A DNA stretch of 64,000 nucleotides from Flavobacteriales bacterium (GCA_020635815.1 JACJZB010000002.1:248001-312000), one strand, 5' to 3'. Shown: positions 26,143 to 35,033, counted from the stretch's first letter. The notes: generated by a model from the letters alone, not told the origin. Numbers and translations are program-made.

Positions 26143-29100
26143 ATGAAAAAAATATTTATAACTCTTTTTGCCGTTTGTAGTTTGTTTGTAAACGCTCAGG
26201 AAACATTCATTACCAACGGTTCAAAAAATAATATCCATAATTTTTATGCTTTTAAAAATGCAACAATCTTTAAAGATTATCAAACAAAAATTGAAAAAGG
26301 AGTTTTATTAATTAAAGACGGAAAAGTAATTGCAGTAGGAGAAGAAGCTAAAGTTAAAATTCCAAAAAATACTGTGGTGTATGATTTGAATGGGAAGTTT
26401 ATTTACCCCTCTTTAATTGATTTGTATGCTGATTATGGGGTGCCAGCTGCTGAAAAAAGTAAAACGCCAAATTTTGGACCTCAATACGAAAGTAATAGAA
26501 AAGGGGCTTACAATTGGAACGAGGCTATTCATCCAGAGGTTGAATCGGGATTATTGTTTGCAGTTGATAATAAAAAAGCGGAAGAGTTAAGAAATTTAGG
26601 TTTTGGCGTTGTACTTACACATCAACATGATGGAATAATAAGAGGTACTTCTTCGTTGGTTACATTAGCAGATGACCTTGCAAATCAGGTAATGCTAAAC
26701 GATAAAACAGCAATGCACCTTTCTTTTGATAAAGGAACATCTCGTCAAGATTACCCAGGTTCTTTAATGGGTTCTATTGCTTTGTTAAGACAAACTTACT
26801 ACGATGTAGATTGGTACTTTAACAATAAAAATTTACCGGAATATAATATCTCATTAGCTAAAATGGTAGAAAATTGGGAGTTGCCTTCAATTTTTGAAAC
26901 ACGTGATAAATTAGACATTTTACGTGCCGATTTAATTGGAGATGAATTTGAAATGCAATATATTTTTAAGGGAAATGGTGATGAATATGAAAGAATTAAT
27001 GAAATAAAAGCAACAGAAGGGAGATTAATACTTCCAATTAATTTTCCTGATGCTTATGATGTGAGTGATCCATACAATGCTATGGTTGTACCTTTTAAAG
27101 ACATAAAAGCATGGGAGTTAGCACCTTATAATTTAGGAATAATCGAAAAAAATGAAATTGATTTTTCAATTACTGCTGCAGATTTAAAAGACAAAAAAAC
27201 ATTTTGGCCTAATTTAAGAAAAGCCATTAAAAATGGACTTTCAGAAGAAGCCGCATTAAAAGCATTAACCTATTCGCCAGCAGAATTTATTAAAATGAAC
27301 GACCAAGTGGGGAGCTTAAATAAAGATATGTGGGCAAATTTTATAATCACTTCAGAAAATCTATTTAGTGAAAAAAATATCATTTACGAGAATTGGATAA
27401 AAGGTAAAAAATATATGCTTAAAGATTATTCTTTGGTTGATATAAGAGGCGATTATCATTTAAAAATAAATGAAAAAGTTTACGATTTAAATGTAAAAGG
27501 GGAAATAGAAAAACCTGAAGGAACTATTGAAATAATTACCAAGAGCGATACTGCAAAAGCTGACACAACTGCGATTACAGTAAACTTAACATTTCAAGCA
27601 AATAACATTTCGGTTAGCTTTAACCCTAATGACGATTTAGATTCGGCAACTATACGGTTGAGTGGTTATGTAAATCACAATGCAGTGGTTTGGGAGGGAA
27701 ATGGACAGCTAAGCAATGGAGATTGGATTAGTTGGTCTGCGATTAAAGGTGAGCATCATAAAGAAGATAAAAAGTCGGAGCAAAGCGGAGATTCCGCACT
27801 TGATGCGGAAACCAATAAAACAGATTCTCTTATAGTTCCTAATATTTACTTTCCAAATATGGCTTATGGGCTAGATTCTGTACCAGCAGCTGTAACGCTT
27901 TTAATTAAAAATGTTACCGTTTGGACAAATGAAGATGAAGGAATTCTTAAAAATACCGATGTATTATTAAAAGATGGAAAAATTGCTCAAATCGGTAAAA
28001 ACTTATTGGTTGAAGGAGCTACAATAATAGATGGTTCAAGAAAACATTTAACTGCTGGAATTATTGATGAGCACTCTCATATCGCAATAAGCAGAGGAGT
28101 TAACGAATGTACACAAGCTGTAACTGCAGAAGTAAGTATTGCTGATGTAGTGGATTGTGATGATATAAATATTTATCGTCAATTGGCTGGAGGTGTTGTT
28201 GCTTCTCAATTGTTGCATGGGTCATGTAATCCAATTGGTGGACAATCGGCAATAATAAAATTGAAATGGGGAAGCAGCCCTGAAGAAATGAAGATTAAAG
28301 AAACTGATGGATACATCAAATTTGCTTTAGGAGAAAATGTAAAACAATCAAACTGGGGGCCGTTTAATAGGAGTCGTTTTCCTCAAACTAGAATGGGAGT
28401 TGAGCAAGTTTATTATGATGCGTTTATTAGAGCTAAAGAATATCAGGATGTTTGGGACAAATATGCTGCTTTACCTGTAAAGACAAAAGCTAATTCTTAC
28501 GCACCTAGAATAGATTTAGAAATGGAAACATTAAATGAAATTTTGAATAAAGAGCGTTTTATTTCATGTCATTCTTACCAACAGTCAGAGATTAATATGT
28601 TAATGCATGTTGGAGATTCGATGGGCTTTACAGTAAACACATTTACACATATTTTAGAAGGATATAAGGTTGCCGATAAAATGAAAAAACACGGAGCAGG
28701 TGGTGCTACTTTTTCTGACTGGTGGGCTTATAAGTTTGAGGTAAATGATGCCATCCCGTATAATGGAGCAATTATGCACAAGCAAGGAATTGTTACAGCT
28801 TTTAACTCTGATGATGCTGAGATGGGACGACGATTGAATCAAGAAGCAGCAAAAGCTGTGAAGTATGGTGGTGTTTCTGAAGAAGAGGCTTGGAAGTTTG
28901 TAACCTTAAACCCTGCAAAACTTTTACACTTAGATGATAAAATGGGAAGTATAAAAGTGGGTAAAGATGCAGATGTGGTGTTGTGGTCTGATAATCCTTT
29001 ATCAGTTTATGCAACAGTTGAAAAAACAATTATTGAAGGAGCTGTTTATTTTGATAGACAAATGGATGAAGCTCTTCAAAAACGAAATAGAGAAGAAAAA

Positions 29101-29208
29101 GCAAAAATTATTGAAAAAATGATTGGTGTAAAAGCTAAAGGTGGGAAAACTCAAAAACCAAAAGCTAAATACAACAAAACATATCACTGTGATACAGTTG
29201 GGGAGTAA
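26143..29208 (+). CDS. Secreted tandem amidohydrolase-family protein
   Basis: 1021 residues with a signal peptide (about 1-19). It holds two amidohydrolase modules. The first (about 25-440) has the family frame LLIKDGKVIAVGEEA and DLNGKFIYPSLIDLYADYG, but the metal-binding HxH is absent, so it is probably inactive. The second (about 580-1000) has LLKDGKIAQIGKN and AGIIDEHSHIAISRG with HxH, the downstream TAFNSDDAEMGRRL and the closing LNPAKLLHLDDKMGSIKVGKDADVVLW, so it should bind metal. It presumably hydrolyses a cyclic amide or dipeptide-like substrate in the periplasm; the substrate is unknown. About 13 codons in the inter-domain linker (about 544-557) come from a small palindrome. A paralogue follows downstream. 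Confidence 0.85.
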   Translation: MKKIFITLFAVCSLFVNAQETFITNGSKNNIHNFYAFKNATIFKDYQTKIEKGVLLIKDGKVIAVGEEAKVKIPKNTVVYDLNGKFIYPSLIDLYADYGVPAAEKSKTPNFGPQYESNRKGAYNWNEAIHPEVESGLLFAVDNKKAEELRNLGFGVVLTHQHDGIIRGTSSLVTLADDLANQVMLNDKTAMHLSFDKGTSRQDYPGSLMGSIALLRQTYYDVDWYFNNKNLPEYNISLAKMVENWELPSIFETRDKLDILRADLIGDEFEMQYIFKGNGDEYERINEIKATEGRLILPINFPDAYDVSDPYNAMVVPFKDIKAWELAPYNLGIIEKNEIDFSITAADLKDKKTFWPNLRKAIKNGLSEEAALKALTYSPAEFIKMNDQVGSLNKDMWANFIITSENLFSEKNIIYENWIKGKKYMLKDYSLVDIRGDYHLKINEKVYDLNVKGEIEKPEGTIEIITKSDTAKADTTAITVNLTFQANNISVSFNPNDDLDSATIRLSGYVNHNAVVWEGNGQLSNGDWISWSAIKGEHHKEDKKSEQSGDSALDAETNKTDSLIVPNIYFPNMAYGLDSVPAAVTLLIKNVTVWTNEDEGILKNTDVLLKDGKIAQIGKNLLVEGATIIDGSRKHLTAGIIDEHSHIAISRGVNECTQAVTAEVSIADVVDCDDINIYRQLAGGVVASQLLHGSCNPIGGQSAIIKLKWGSSPEEMKIKETDGYIKFALGENVKQSNWGPFNRSRFPQTRMGVEQVYYDAFIRAKEYQDVWDKYAALPVKTKANSYAPRIDLEMETLNEILNKERFISCHSYQQSEINMLMHVGDSMGFTVNTFTHILEGYKVADKMKKHGAGGATFSDWWAYKFEVNDAIPYNGAIMHKQGIVTAFNSDDAEMGRRLNQEAAKAVKYGGVSEEEAWKFVTLNPAKLLHLDDKMGSIKVGKDADVVLWSDNPLSVYATVEKTIIEGAVYFDRQMDEALQKRNREEKAKIIEKMIGVKAKGGKTQKPKAKYNKTYHCDTVGE
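27775..27812. repeat. Small palindrome within the amidohydrolase gene
   Basis: CGGAGCAAAGCGGAGATTCC and TTCCGCACTTGATGCGGAA overlap here. The second is a perfect 7-bp stem (TTCCGCA/TGCGGAA) with a 5-base loop. It encodes the hydrophilic linker stretch EQSGDSALDAET between the two amidohydrolase modules. Confidence 0.5.
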
Positions 29209-29304
29209 GTCCCTCATAACCTCCCCGAAAGGGAGGGACAATGCAGCACTTTCCGCCTTTGTCATCCTTTGTCACACTGAGCTTGTCGAAGTGTTGTCGA
29301 AGGA
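29209..29304. repeat. Two adjacent palindromic repeats between the amidohydrolase genes
   Basis: The first has GTCCCTC (29209-29215) mirrored by GAGGGAC (29233-29239) around CTCCCCGAAAGGGAG. The second (29265-29304) is TCCTTTGTCACACTGAGCTT followed by GTCGAAGTGTTGTCGAAGGA, which pairs TCCTT...AAGGA and contains CACTGAGCTTGTCGAAGTG. They fill the gap before the second amidohydrolase and create a false upward extension of its frame to 29241. Confidence 0.7.
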
Positions 29305-29339
29305 TAGAGGGCACAAATGAAAATAAAAAAGAAAAACGA

Positions 29340-30638
29340 ATGAAAACAAAAAATAAAATATTACTTGCAGCAACATTCTGCTTTGTACTTTCAACCCTTA
29401 GGCTAGTTGCTCAAGTAGAAACTCCAGCTTTAGCTCAATCTAAGTCTATTCTTTTAATGAATGGCTACGCACATTTGGGTAATGGAAAAGTAATAGAAAA
29501 TTCTGCTATTGGTTTTAAAGATGGTAAACTAACGTTAGTAGCCGACGCTAGAATTATTAAGTTAGAACAAAATGCTTACGACACAATTATTAATGTTGCT
29601 GGTAAACACGTTTACCCAGGGTTTATTGCACCAAATTCTACTTTAGGTTTAATAGAAATTGATGCTGTTAGAGCAACAGATGACATGGACGAAGCAGGAA
29701 CATATACTCCTCATGTACGTTCAATTATTGCATATAATGCAGAATCAAAAATTACAACTACCGTGCGTTCTAATGGCGTGTTAATGGGGCAAATTACTCC
29801 TAGAGGGAATTATATTTCAGGAACATCTTCAATTGTACAATTTGATGCTTGGAATTGGGAGGATGCTGTTTACAAAGAAGATGATGGAGTGCATTTAAAT
29901 TGGTATCCTATGTTTAACAGGTGGAATGGAAAAATCAATAAAAACTACGATGAAAAGGTAGCTGAATTAAAAGAGTTTTTTACCAATGCTCAAGCTTATT
30001 GTAAAGAAGATAATCACGAAGAGAAAAACTTGCGATTTGAAGCAATGAGAAAAGTTTTTTCTGGAAAGCAGTCGCTATTTATTCACGCCAATTTTGTAAA
30101 AGAGATTACGGAAGCTATTGATTTTGGGAAAAAATTCGAAATTAAAAAAATGGTCATTGTTGGAGGTTATGATGCGTGGAGAGTAAGCAATATGTTAAAA
30201 GACAATAATGTTGCTGTAATCTTAAGAAGAGTTCATGAGTTGCCAGTAAATGAAGATGATGATGTTTATTTACCTTATAAATTACCTAAACTTTTGTTTG
30301 ATGCAGGGGTATTATTTTGTTTAGAAAACGCTGGAGACATGGAAGCAATGGGAACACGGAATTTACCTTTTTATGCAGGTACTGCTGCTGCTTATGGAAT
30401 AGATAAAGAAGAAGCATTAAAACTAATTACTCTCAATACAGCTAAAATTTTAGGTATTGATGCAACAACAGGTAGTTTAGAATCAGGAAAAGATGCTACT
30501 TTGTTTATCTCAACTGGTGATGCACTTGATGTGAGAACAAATAATGTCATTGCTGCTTTTATTCAAGGAAGACTAATTGACGTAGATAACCATCAGAAAA
30601 AATTGTACAGAAAGTATTCTGAAAAGTACGAGAATTAA
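29340..30638 (+). CDS. Secreted amidohydrolase-family protein lacking the metal HxH motif
   Basis: 432 residues from the ATG at 29340, which opens a signal peptide (MKTKNKILLAATFCFVLS...VAQ). The frame runs up to 29241, but only through repeat DNA. The fold is that of an amidohydrolase (IGFKDGKLTLVAD, GKHVYPGFIAPNSTLGLIEID, LITLNTAKILGIDATTGSLESGKDATLFI). Where active enzymes have HxH there is APNST, so this is probably a non-catalytic or altered member, as in the first half of the gene upstream. It may form a complex with that protein (inference from adjacency). The CoA-binding gene starts 2 bases after its stop. Confidence 0.82.
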   Translation: MKTKNKILLAATFCFVLSTLRLVAQVETPALAQSKSILLMNGYAHLGNGKVIENSAIGFKDGKLTLVADARIIKLEQNAYDTIINVAGKHVYPGFIAPNSTLGLIEIDAVRATDDMDEAGTYTPHVRSIIAYNAESKITTTVRSNGVLMGQITPRGNYISGTSSIVQFDAWNWEDAVYKEDDGVHLNWYPMFNRWNGKINKNYDEKVAELKEFFTNAQAYCKEDNHEEKNLRFEAMRKVFSGKQSLFIHANFVKEITEAIDFGKKFEIKKMVIVGGYDAWRVSNMLKDNNVAVILRRVHELPVNEDDDVYLPYKLPKLLFDAGVLFCLENAGDMEAMGTRNLPFYAGTAAAYGIDKEEALKLITLNTAKILGIDATTGSLESGKDATLFISTGDALDVRTNNVIAAFIQGRLIDVDNHQKKLYRKYSEKYEN

Positions 30639-30640
30639 AA

Positions 30641-31003
30641 ATGAAAAGAACATTAGTATTAGGAGCTAGCACAAAACCAGAACGATATGCTTATAAAGCA
30701 ACTGTAATGCTAGCAGAGCATAATCATCCTGTTTTTCCTGTTGGGTTAAAAGCTGGAGAAATTGAAAGCCACCAAATATTGGTAAATACACCAATTATTG
30801 AAAATATTGACACGGTTACCTTGTATCTAGGACCTCAAAACCAGCCGATGTATTACGATTACATCGTAAATCAAATAAAACCGAAACGAATTATTTTTAA
30901 TCCAGGAACTGAGAACCCTGAGCTTCAAAAATTAGCTCAAGAAAAAGGAATAGAAACAGAAATAGCATGTACGCTTGTGTTGTTATCTACTAATCAATAT
31001 TAA
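30641..31003 (+). CDS. CoA-binding domain protein (YccU type)
   Basis: 120 residues forming one CoA_binding (Rossmann-like) domain. LVLGASTKPERYAYKATVMLAE is the nucleotide-binding loop, followed by HPVFPVG, DTVTLYLGPQNQ, IIFNPGTENPEL and a closing EIACTLVLL. Members bind coenzyme A or a related nucleotide, and no enzymatic role is firmly established. It begins 2 bases after the amidohydrolase stop, suggesting the same transcript although the functions look unrelated. Confidence 0.88.
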   Translation: MKRTLVLGASTKPERYAYKATVMLAEHNHPVFPVGLKAGEIESHQILVNTPIIENIDTVTLYLGPQNQPMYYDYIVNQIKPKRIIFNPGTENPELQKLAQEKGIETEIACTLVLLSTNQY

Positions 31004-31061
31004 ATAGAGATTGGTTTCCTCATGAAGGATGTATATTAAGCGTTCACCATAAACGGATAAA

Positions 31062-31562
31062 ATGGAGCATTGTAAACACAATTTATTAGAAATAAAATCT
31101 TTATTAAACAACTTAAAAACAGAGGATTACACAAAGCCTTTATCTTTATTGTCAGACTCTACCATTGGGCAGCATGTCCGTCATATCTTAGAGTTTTATA
31201 TCTGTTTAATCGCATCAAAAAATACGGGAATAGTTAATTACGATAACCGTAAACGAAACTTAGAAATTGAAACCAGTTTACAGTTTGCACAATCTCAAAT
31301 CGATTTTATTATTGATAATTTCATTATTGAAAATACTAATATCCAATTTACATTGGAAGGAAATTATTCTGCTGAAGCAGCTGAAACAACTGCGATACCT
31401 ACAACTTATAAAAGAGAATTAGCGTATTGCTTAGAACACAGCATTCATCACCAAGCATTAATTAAAGTAGGCTTAAAAGAGCTGGAATTAGAAAATATAA
31501 TTAATGAGAATTTTGGCGTTGCTCCAGCAACAATTAGACACAAAAAACAATGTGCACAGTAA
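31062..31562 (+). CDS. DinB/YfiT-like metal-binding four-helix protein
   Basis: 166 residues, helical. The spaced histidines in IGQHVRHILEFY and CLEHSIHHQALIKVGL are the metal-binding pattern of the DinB-like fold. It is not the DinB polymerase. Members include thiol transferases and damage-induced proteins, and the reaction here is unknown. Its last 13 bases overlap the start of the TANGO2/NRDE gene, so it is part of a tight cluster of small cytosolic genes (30641-33193). Confidence 0.75.
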   Translation: MEHCKHNLLEIKSLLNNLKTEDYTKPLSLLSDSTIGQHVRHILEFYICLIASKNTGIVNYDNRKRNLEIETSLQFAQSQIDFIIDNFIIENTNIQFTLEGNYSAEAAETTAIPTTYKRELAYCLEHSIHHQALIKVGLKELELENIINENFGVAPATIRHKKQCAQ

Positions 31563-32275
31563 CATTTTTACCCATAGAAAATGGCTTTATTTTAACATCA
31601 AATCGTGATGAAAAAAAGCACCGACCAACATTACCACCTCAATCCTATTTAATAAAAGGAGAAACATTGATTTTCCCAAAAGATGAAGAAGCTGGGGGAA
31701 CTTGGATTGTGACAGATAAAAACAACAGAACAGTTTGCTTGTTAAACGGAGCTTTTGAAAATCATATAAAACAAGCTCATCACACCAAAAGTAGAGGGCT
31801 TATTGTATTAGAAAGTTTCCAACACACTAATTTTTCTGTATTTGTTAATGCAGTTGAATTAGCTAATGTTGAACCTTTTACATTATTGTTAATTGACAAT
31901 GGTTCTGAACTAAAATTTATAGAATTGCGTTGGGATGGTAATCAAAAACACATTACAGAAATAGACACCGAACAACCTAAAATTTGGTCTTCGACAACCT
32001 TATATAGCCAACCAATTAGAGCACAAAGAGAGGTATGGTTTAAAGAAATACTTCAATCAAAAAATCAGCTTACAGAAAAAGATTTACTTAACTTTCATTT
32101 GTCGAAACACGATAACGGCTCGGTTAACGATTTAATAATGGAACGAGATAATGAACTGCAAACCATTAGTGTTTCACAAGTAGTTGATAGTAAAGAAGGC
32201 AAACGATTTTATTATATTGACCTAATTACTGACCAAGAACACAACATTTTAATTAATGAAAAACAGTTCTCATAA
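31550..32275 (+). CDS. NRDE (TANGO2-like) family protein
   Basis: 241 residues. The N-terminus shows the family hallmark: MCTVTFLP with Cys2, then SNRDE at about 20-24, and EEAGGTWIVTD. Cys2 after removal of Met would make an N-terminal nucleophile, as in Ntn-type hydrolases (inference). TANGO2 proteins have been linked to haem or lipid handling in eukaryotes; the bacterial role is open. It overlaps the genes before (13 bases) and after (20 bases), so translation is coupled. Confidence 0.88.
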   Translation: MCTVTFLPIENGFILTSNRDEKKHRPTLPPQSYLIKGETLIFPKDEEAGGTWIVTDKNNRTVCLLNGAFENHIKQAHHTKSRGLIVLESFQHTNFSVFVNAVELANVEPFTLLLIDNGSELKFIELRWDGNQKHITEIDTEQPKIWSSTTLYSQPIRAQREVWFKEILQSKNQLTEKDLLNFHLSKHDNGSVNDLIMERDNELQTISVSQVVDSKEGKRFYYIDLITDQEHNILINEKQFS

Positions 32276-32900
32276 TGGGTTTGCAATAGTAATTGCTTGG
32301 CCCGACACCTTATGCAAACAAGCAGGAGCTTGGTACGATGGGTTAATGAGTTTTTTAAATTTTAGTCAAAACAATTACTATAAGGTAGGGCATTCAGCTA
32401 TAGTTTTGATTCCTCAAAATGGCGAAAAATGCCATTATTTTGACTTTGGTAGATACCATTCTCCGTTCGGACATGGACGTGTTAGAGATGCCGAAACCGA
32501 CCACGATTTAGCGGTAAAAACTCCAGCAAAAATTGAAGGTAAAACGGTAGTTAATTTTGAAGAAATACTAGCAGAACTATTAAGTAATCCCGCTTGCCAT
32601 GGTACAGGCAAAATTTACGCTTCTTACTGCACCATAAATTTTGAAAAAGCATATCAAAAGGCAAAAAGTATGCAAGATAAAAGTCCTTTTGCTTATGGCC
32701 CTTTTTTGCCAAAAGGCACTAATTGTTCTCGTTTTGTACGAACCATTGTGTTGGCAGGGAAACCTAAATTAGGCTATCGTTTAAAGCTAAACGCTCCTTA
32801 TAGTTTTAGCCCAACACCCAAAACAAATGTGGATGCGTTAACGAACAAATTAGTTTTGTTTCCAAATGAAGAGTTAACTCAAAATGCTATTAGTTTATGA
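32256..32900 (+). CDS. Conserved protein, possible permuted papain-like fold
   Basis: 214 residues, no signal peptide. I do not recognise a named family. Two motifs stand out: KVGHSAIVLI (His46) with HYFDFGRYHSPFGHGR after it, and PKGTNCSRFVRTIVLAG (Cys157). A His before a Cys, with the Cys in an NC-x-x-FV context, is the layout of circularly permuted NlpC/P60 (LRAT/YiiX-like) proteins, so a thiol hydrolase or acyltransferase is possible. This is inference from two motifs. It overlaps the NRDE gene by 20 bases and the next gene by an ATGA. Confidence 0.6.
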   Translation: MKNSSHNGFAIVIAWPDTLCKQAGAWYDGLMSFLNFSQNNYYKVGHSAIVLIPQNGEKCHYFDFGRYHSPFGHGRVRDAETDHDLAVKTPAKIEGKTVVNFEEILAELLSNPACHGTGKIYASYCTINFEKAYQKAKSMQDKSPFAYGPFLPKGTNCSRFVRTIVLAGKPKLGYRLKLNAPYSFSPTPKTNVDALTNKLVLFPNEELTQNAISL

Positions 32901-33193
32901 GTTTAAAAACAACATTGTTAGCACCCAAATTACCAAGTAATTTACCACAAACTGCTCAATGGTTAGCTGGTGAAGGAGCTGGCTCATGGTTTTCGATACA
33001 ACCAACAGCAAACAATTTCGAAATAATTAGATACAGCCCTGAAGGTAAAATTGAATGTGAAGGATTATTCAAAACCGAAAATCAAAGGGGTTTTATTATC
33101 GAAAAAGACTACCAATTTACTCACTTGTCACATTGTAAAACAGTACGGATTTTCCAAGAGAACACCACTTTTGTTTTCGAAAGAATACAATAG
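32897..33193 (+). CDS. Small conserved protein of unknown function
   Basis: 98 residues starting at an ATG that overlaps the stop of the upstream gene (ATGA). It is predicted to be mostly beta-strand (GEGAGSWFSIQPTANNFEIIRY, EGKIECEGLFKT). The stretch AQWLAGEGAGSWF may bind a ligand, but no family is recognised. Coupling to the gene before it suggests that the two act together. Confidence 0.65.
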   Translation: MSLKTTLLAPKLPSNLPQTAQWLAGEGAGSWFSIQPTANNFEIIRYSPEGKIECEGLFKTENQRGFIIEKDYQFTHLSHCKTVRIFQENTTFVFERIQ

Positions 33194-33207
33194 AAATTGT
33201 TCCCTTC

Positions 33208-33240
33208 CCGATAGCTATCGGAATCGGAGAGCTTGTCCCA
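33208..33240. repeat. CCGATAGCTATCGG palindrome with GAGAGCTTGTCCC
   Basis: A perfect 14-bp palindrome (33208-33221) followed by AATCGGAGAGCTTGTCCC. A related tail (GAGAGCCTGTCCCGATG) occurs in the element inside trpA. Confidence 0.55.
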
Positions 33241-33267
33241 AATTTATATTGAGTAAAATGTATTTCT

Positions 33268-33368
33268 TTTAACCACCTCTAAATCTCCTCCCAAAAGGAG
33301 ACTTTTTTGGTATTTATTCCCCTCCTTGGAGAGCTTGCTCCGATTTTTCGGAGGGTTAGGGGTGGGTT
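33268..33368. repeat. 101-bp palindromic element
   Basis: The ends TTAACCACCTCTAA and TTAGGGGTGGGTTA are imperfect inverted copies. Inside are CTCCTCCCAAAAGGAG and CCCCTCCTTGGAGAGCTTGC with TCCGATTTTTCGGA. The 10-mer TTATATTGAG occurs at 33243-33252 and again at 33366-33375, overlapping the right end. The remaining bases of the 237-base gap before the SDR gene show nothing else. Confidence 0.7.
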
Positions 33369-33430
33369 ATATTGAGGATAAAACAACAACAATTTAAAAA
33401 ATGAATACATTTACGCTATAATTATTTATT

Positions 33431-34192
33431 ATGGAAAAGAAAATTGTATTGATAACTGGAGCTACATCTGGTTTTGGGGAAGCTACGGCTAAATTATTTG
33501 CAAAAAATGGGCATGCTCTAATTATTACAGGGCGTAGAAAAGAAAGACTAGAGAAGTTGAGCAAAGAATTAACTGTTCAATATAATGTTGAGGTGCTGCC
33601 TTTATGTTTTGATGTGCAAAGCTCAACAGAGGTTGAAAAAGCAATAAATAGTTTGCCTGATAATTGGAAAAACATAGATGTATTGGTAAATAATGCTGGT
33701 TTGGCGAGTGGTTATGGAACAATACAAGACGGCAACATTGAGGATTGGGATAAAATGATAAATACCAATGTAAAAGGATTGTTGTATGTTACAAAAAACA
33801 TAACGCCTTTAATGATTAAAAGACAGAAAGGACACATTATAAATATTGGCTCAACAGCAGGAAAAGAAGTTTATTTAAATGGAGGAGTTTATTGTGCTTC
33901 TAAGCATGCGGTTGATGCCATTTCGAGAGGATTAAGAATAGATTTACTTGAACACGGAATAAAAGTAACGCAAATTTGCCCTGGAGCAGCCGAAACAGAG
34001 TTTTCGGAAGTAAGATTTCATGGCGATAAAGAAAAAGCTAAAAATGTTTACAAGGGTTACCAACCAATGAGCGCTGATGATATTGCGGAATTAATTTATT
34101 ACAGTGCAACTTTACCAGCCCATTTGTGTATTAACGATTTAGTAGTTACCTCATTAGCTCAAGCCAATAGCTTTTATATTAATAGGAAGTAA
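33431..34192 (+). CDS. Short-chain dehydrogenase/reductase (YdfG-like)
   Basis: 253 residues. The NADP-binding motif is TGATSGFGEA (about 9-18) with a basic GRRKER after the second strand, favouring NADP(H). NNAG (87-90) and the catalytic triad Ser141, Tyr154 and Lys158 (YCASK) are all present. It is closest in pattern to the serine/3-hydroxy acid dehydrogenase YdfG; the substrate is not proven. The next gene, a MORN-type lipoprotein, starts 1 base after its stop, but the two are functionally unrelated as far as I can see. Confidence 0.9.
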   Translation: MEKKIVLITGATSGFGEATAKLFAKNGHALIITGRRKERLEKLSKELTVQYNVEVLPLCFDVQSSTEVEKAINSLPDNWKNIDVLVNNAGLASGYGTIQDGNIEDWDKMINTNVKGLLYVTKNITPLMIKRQKGHIINIGSTAGKEVYLNGGVYCASKHAVDAISRGLRIDLLEHGIKVTQICPGAAETEFSEVRFHGDKEKAKNVYKGYQPMSADDIAELIYYSATLPAHLCINDLVVTSLAQANSFYINRK

Positions 34193-34193
34193 A

Positions 34194-35033
34194 ATGAAAA
34201 ATAAAATATTAGTACTTAATTTAATGCTAACCATAATAGTTTTTATTGGGTGTAATAATTCTAATACAACTGATGAGATTCAACACCTTCTTGATGGTGA
34301 AAATAGAATTGAATATTATGACAATGGCAATATAAAGCATGATGGCTTTGAATCAAAGGGGCAATATGAAGGGATTCATATTTGGTATTATCAAAATGGA
34401 CAAAAAGAGATTGTTGCGGAATATTTAGATGGTTTACTAGATGGTTATTATGAAGACTATTATGAAAATGGACAATTAAAATCTCATGGAAACTTAATGA
34501 GAAACTTTAAAGATGGTAAGTGGAAATATTACACTGAAACGGGATTTCATTATAGTGATGAAATTATTGAATATAAAGATAAAAGTAAGTTTCTACATAC
34601 AACAAACTATAATAGCATAGGAGTTAAGGAAGAAATGTATTTTAAGGATGACTTCTTGTTTTATGCTGAAATATTTAATGATAATGGCGATTTTATTAAT
34701 ATTGGAATAAATCCCTTAACAATAAATAATCAAAACAATGACACATTGTATGTAAAAGGGTTAGATTCTTTACATTTTATATTCCCTGCTTACTATGGAA
34801 AGAGTACTCCAATTAAAGTAAGATTTCATGATATAACTGAGGATGCTTCTGTGGATAATGCAATGAAAACAGATTTTAATGATTATTTCCCTGTACCCAA
34901 AAATGGAGAGTTAACAATAGTAAACACAATTACTTCTAGTGGAACTTATTATCTTCACGGGATATATTTCTGGGAATATAATAAGCTGATAAAAGGTGGA
35001 ACGAAATTTAGTAAAGTCTTAATTTTTAAGTAA
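34194..35033 (+). CDS. MORN-repeat (YwqK-like) lipoprotein
   Basis: 279 residues. A lipoprotein signal ends in IVFIGC (Cys at about 20). Residues about 35-125 hold four MORN-2 type repeats (EYYDNGNIKHDG, WYYQNGQKEI, DYYENGQLKSHG, KYYTETG). The C-terminal ~130 residues are a beta-rich region without a recognised domain. MORN-2 proteins are often labelled YwqK-family antitoxins, but the lipobox, and the lack of any toxin gene beside it, argue for a surface or periplasmic role instead. Confidence 0.8.
   Translation: MKNKILVLNLMLTIIVFIGCNNSNTTDEIQHLLDGENRIEYYDNGNIKHDGFESKGQYEGIHIWYYQNGQKEIVAEYLDGLLDGYYEDYYENGQLKSHGNLMRNFKDGKWKYYTETGFHYSDEIIEYKDKSKFLHTTNYNSIGVKEEMYFKDDFLFYAEIFNDNGDFINIGINPLTINNQNNDTLYVKGLDSLHFIFPAYYGKSTPIKVRFHDITEDASVDNAMKTDFNDYFPVPKNGELTIVNTITSSGTYYLHGIYFWEYNKLIKGGTKFSKVLIFK

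Noticed and set aside
28654..29265. Three minus-strand frames opposite the end of the amidohydrolase gene
   Set aside because: Shadows of a well-supported catalytic domain and of repeat DNA.
29241..29339. Upstream extension of the second amidohydrolase
   Set aside because: Runs only through palindromic repeats; a perfect signal peptide starts at the ATG at 29340.
34194..35033. Toxin-antitoxin system suggested by YwqK-like MORN repeats
   Set aside because: The protein is a lipoprotein and no toxin-like gene is adjacent.
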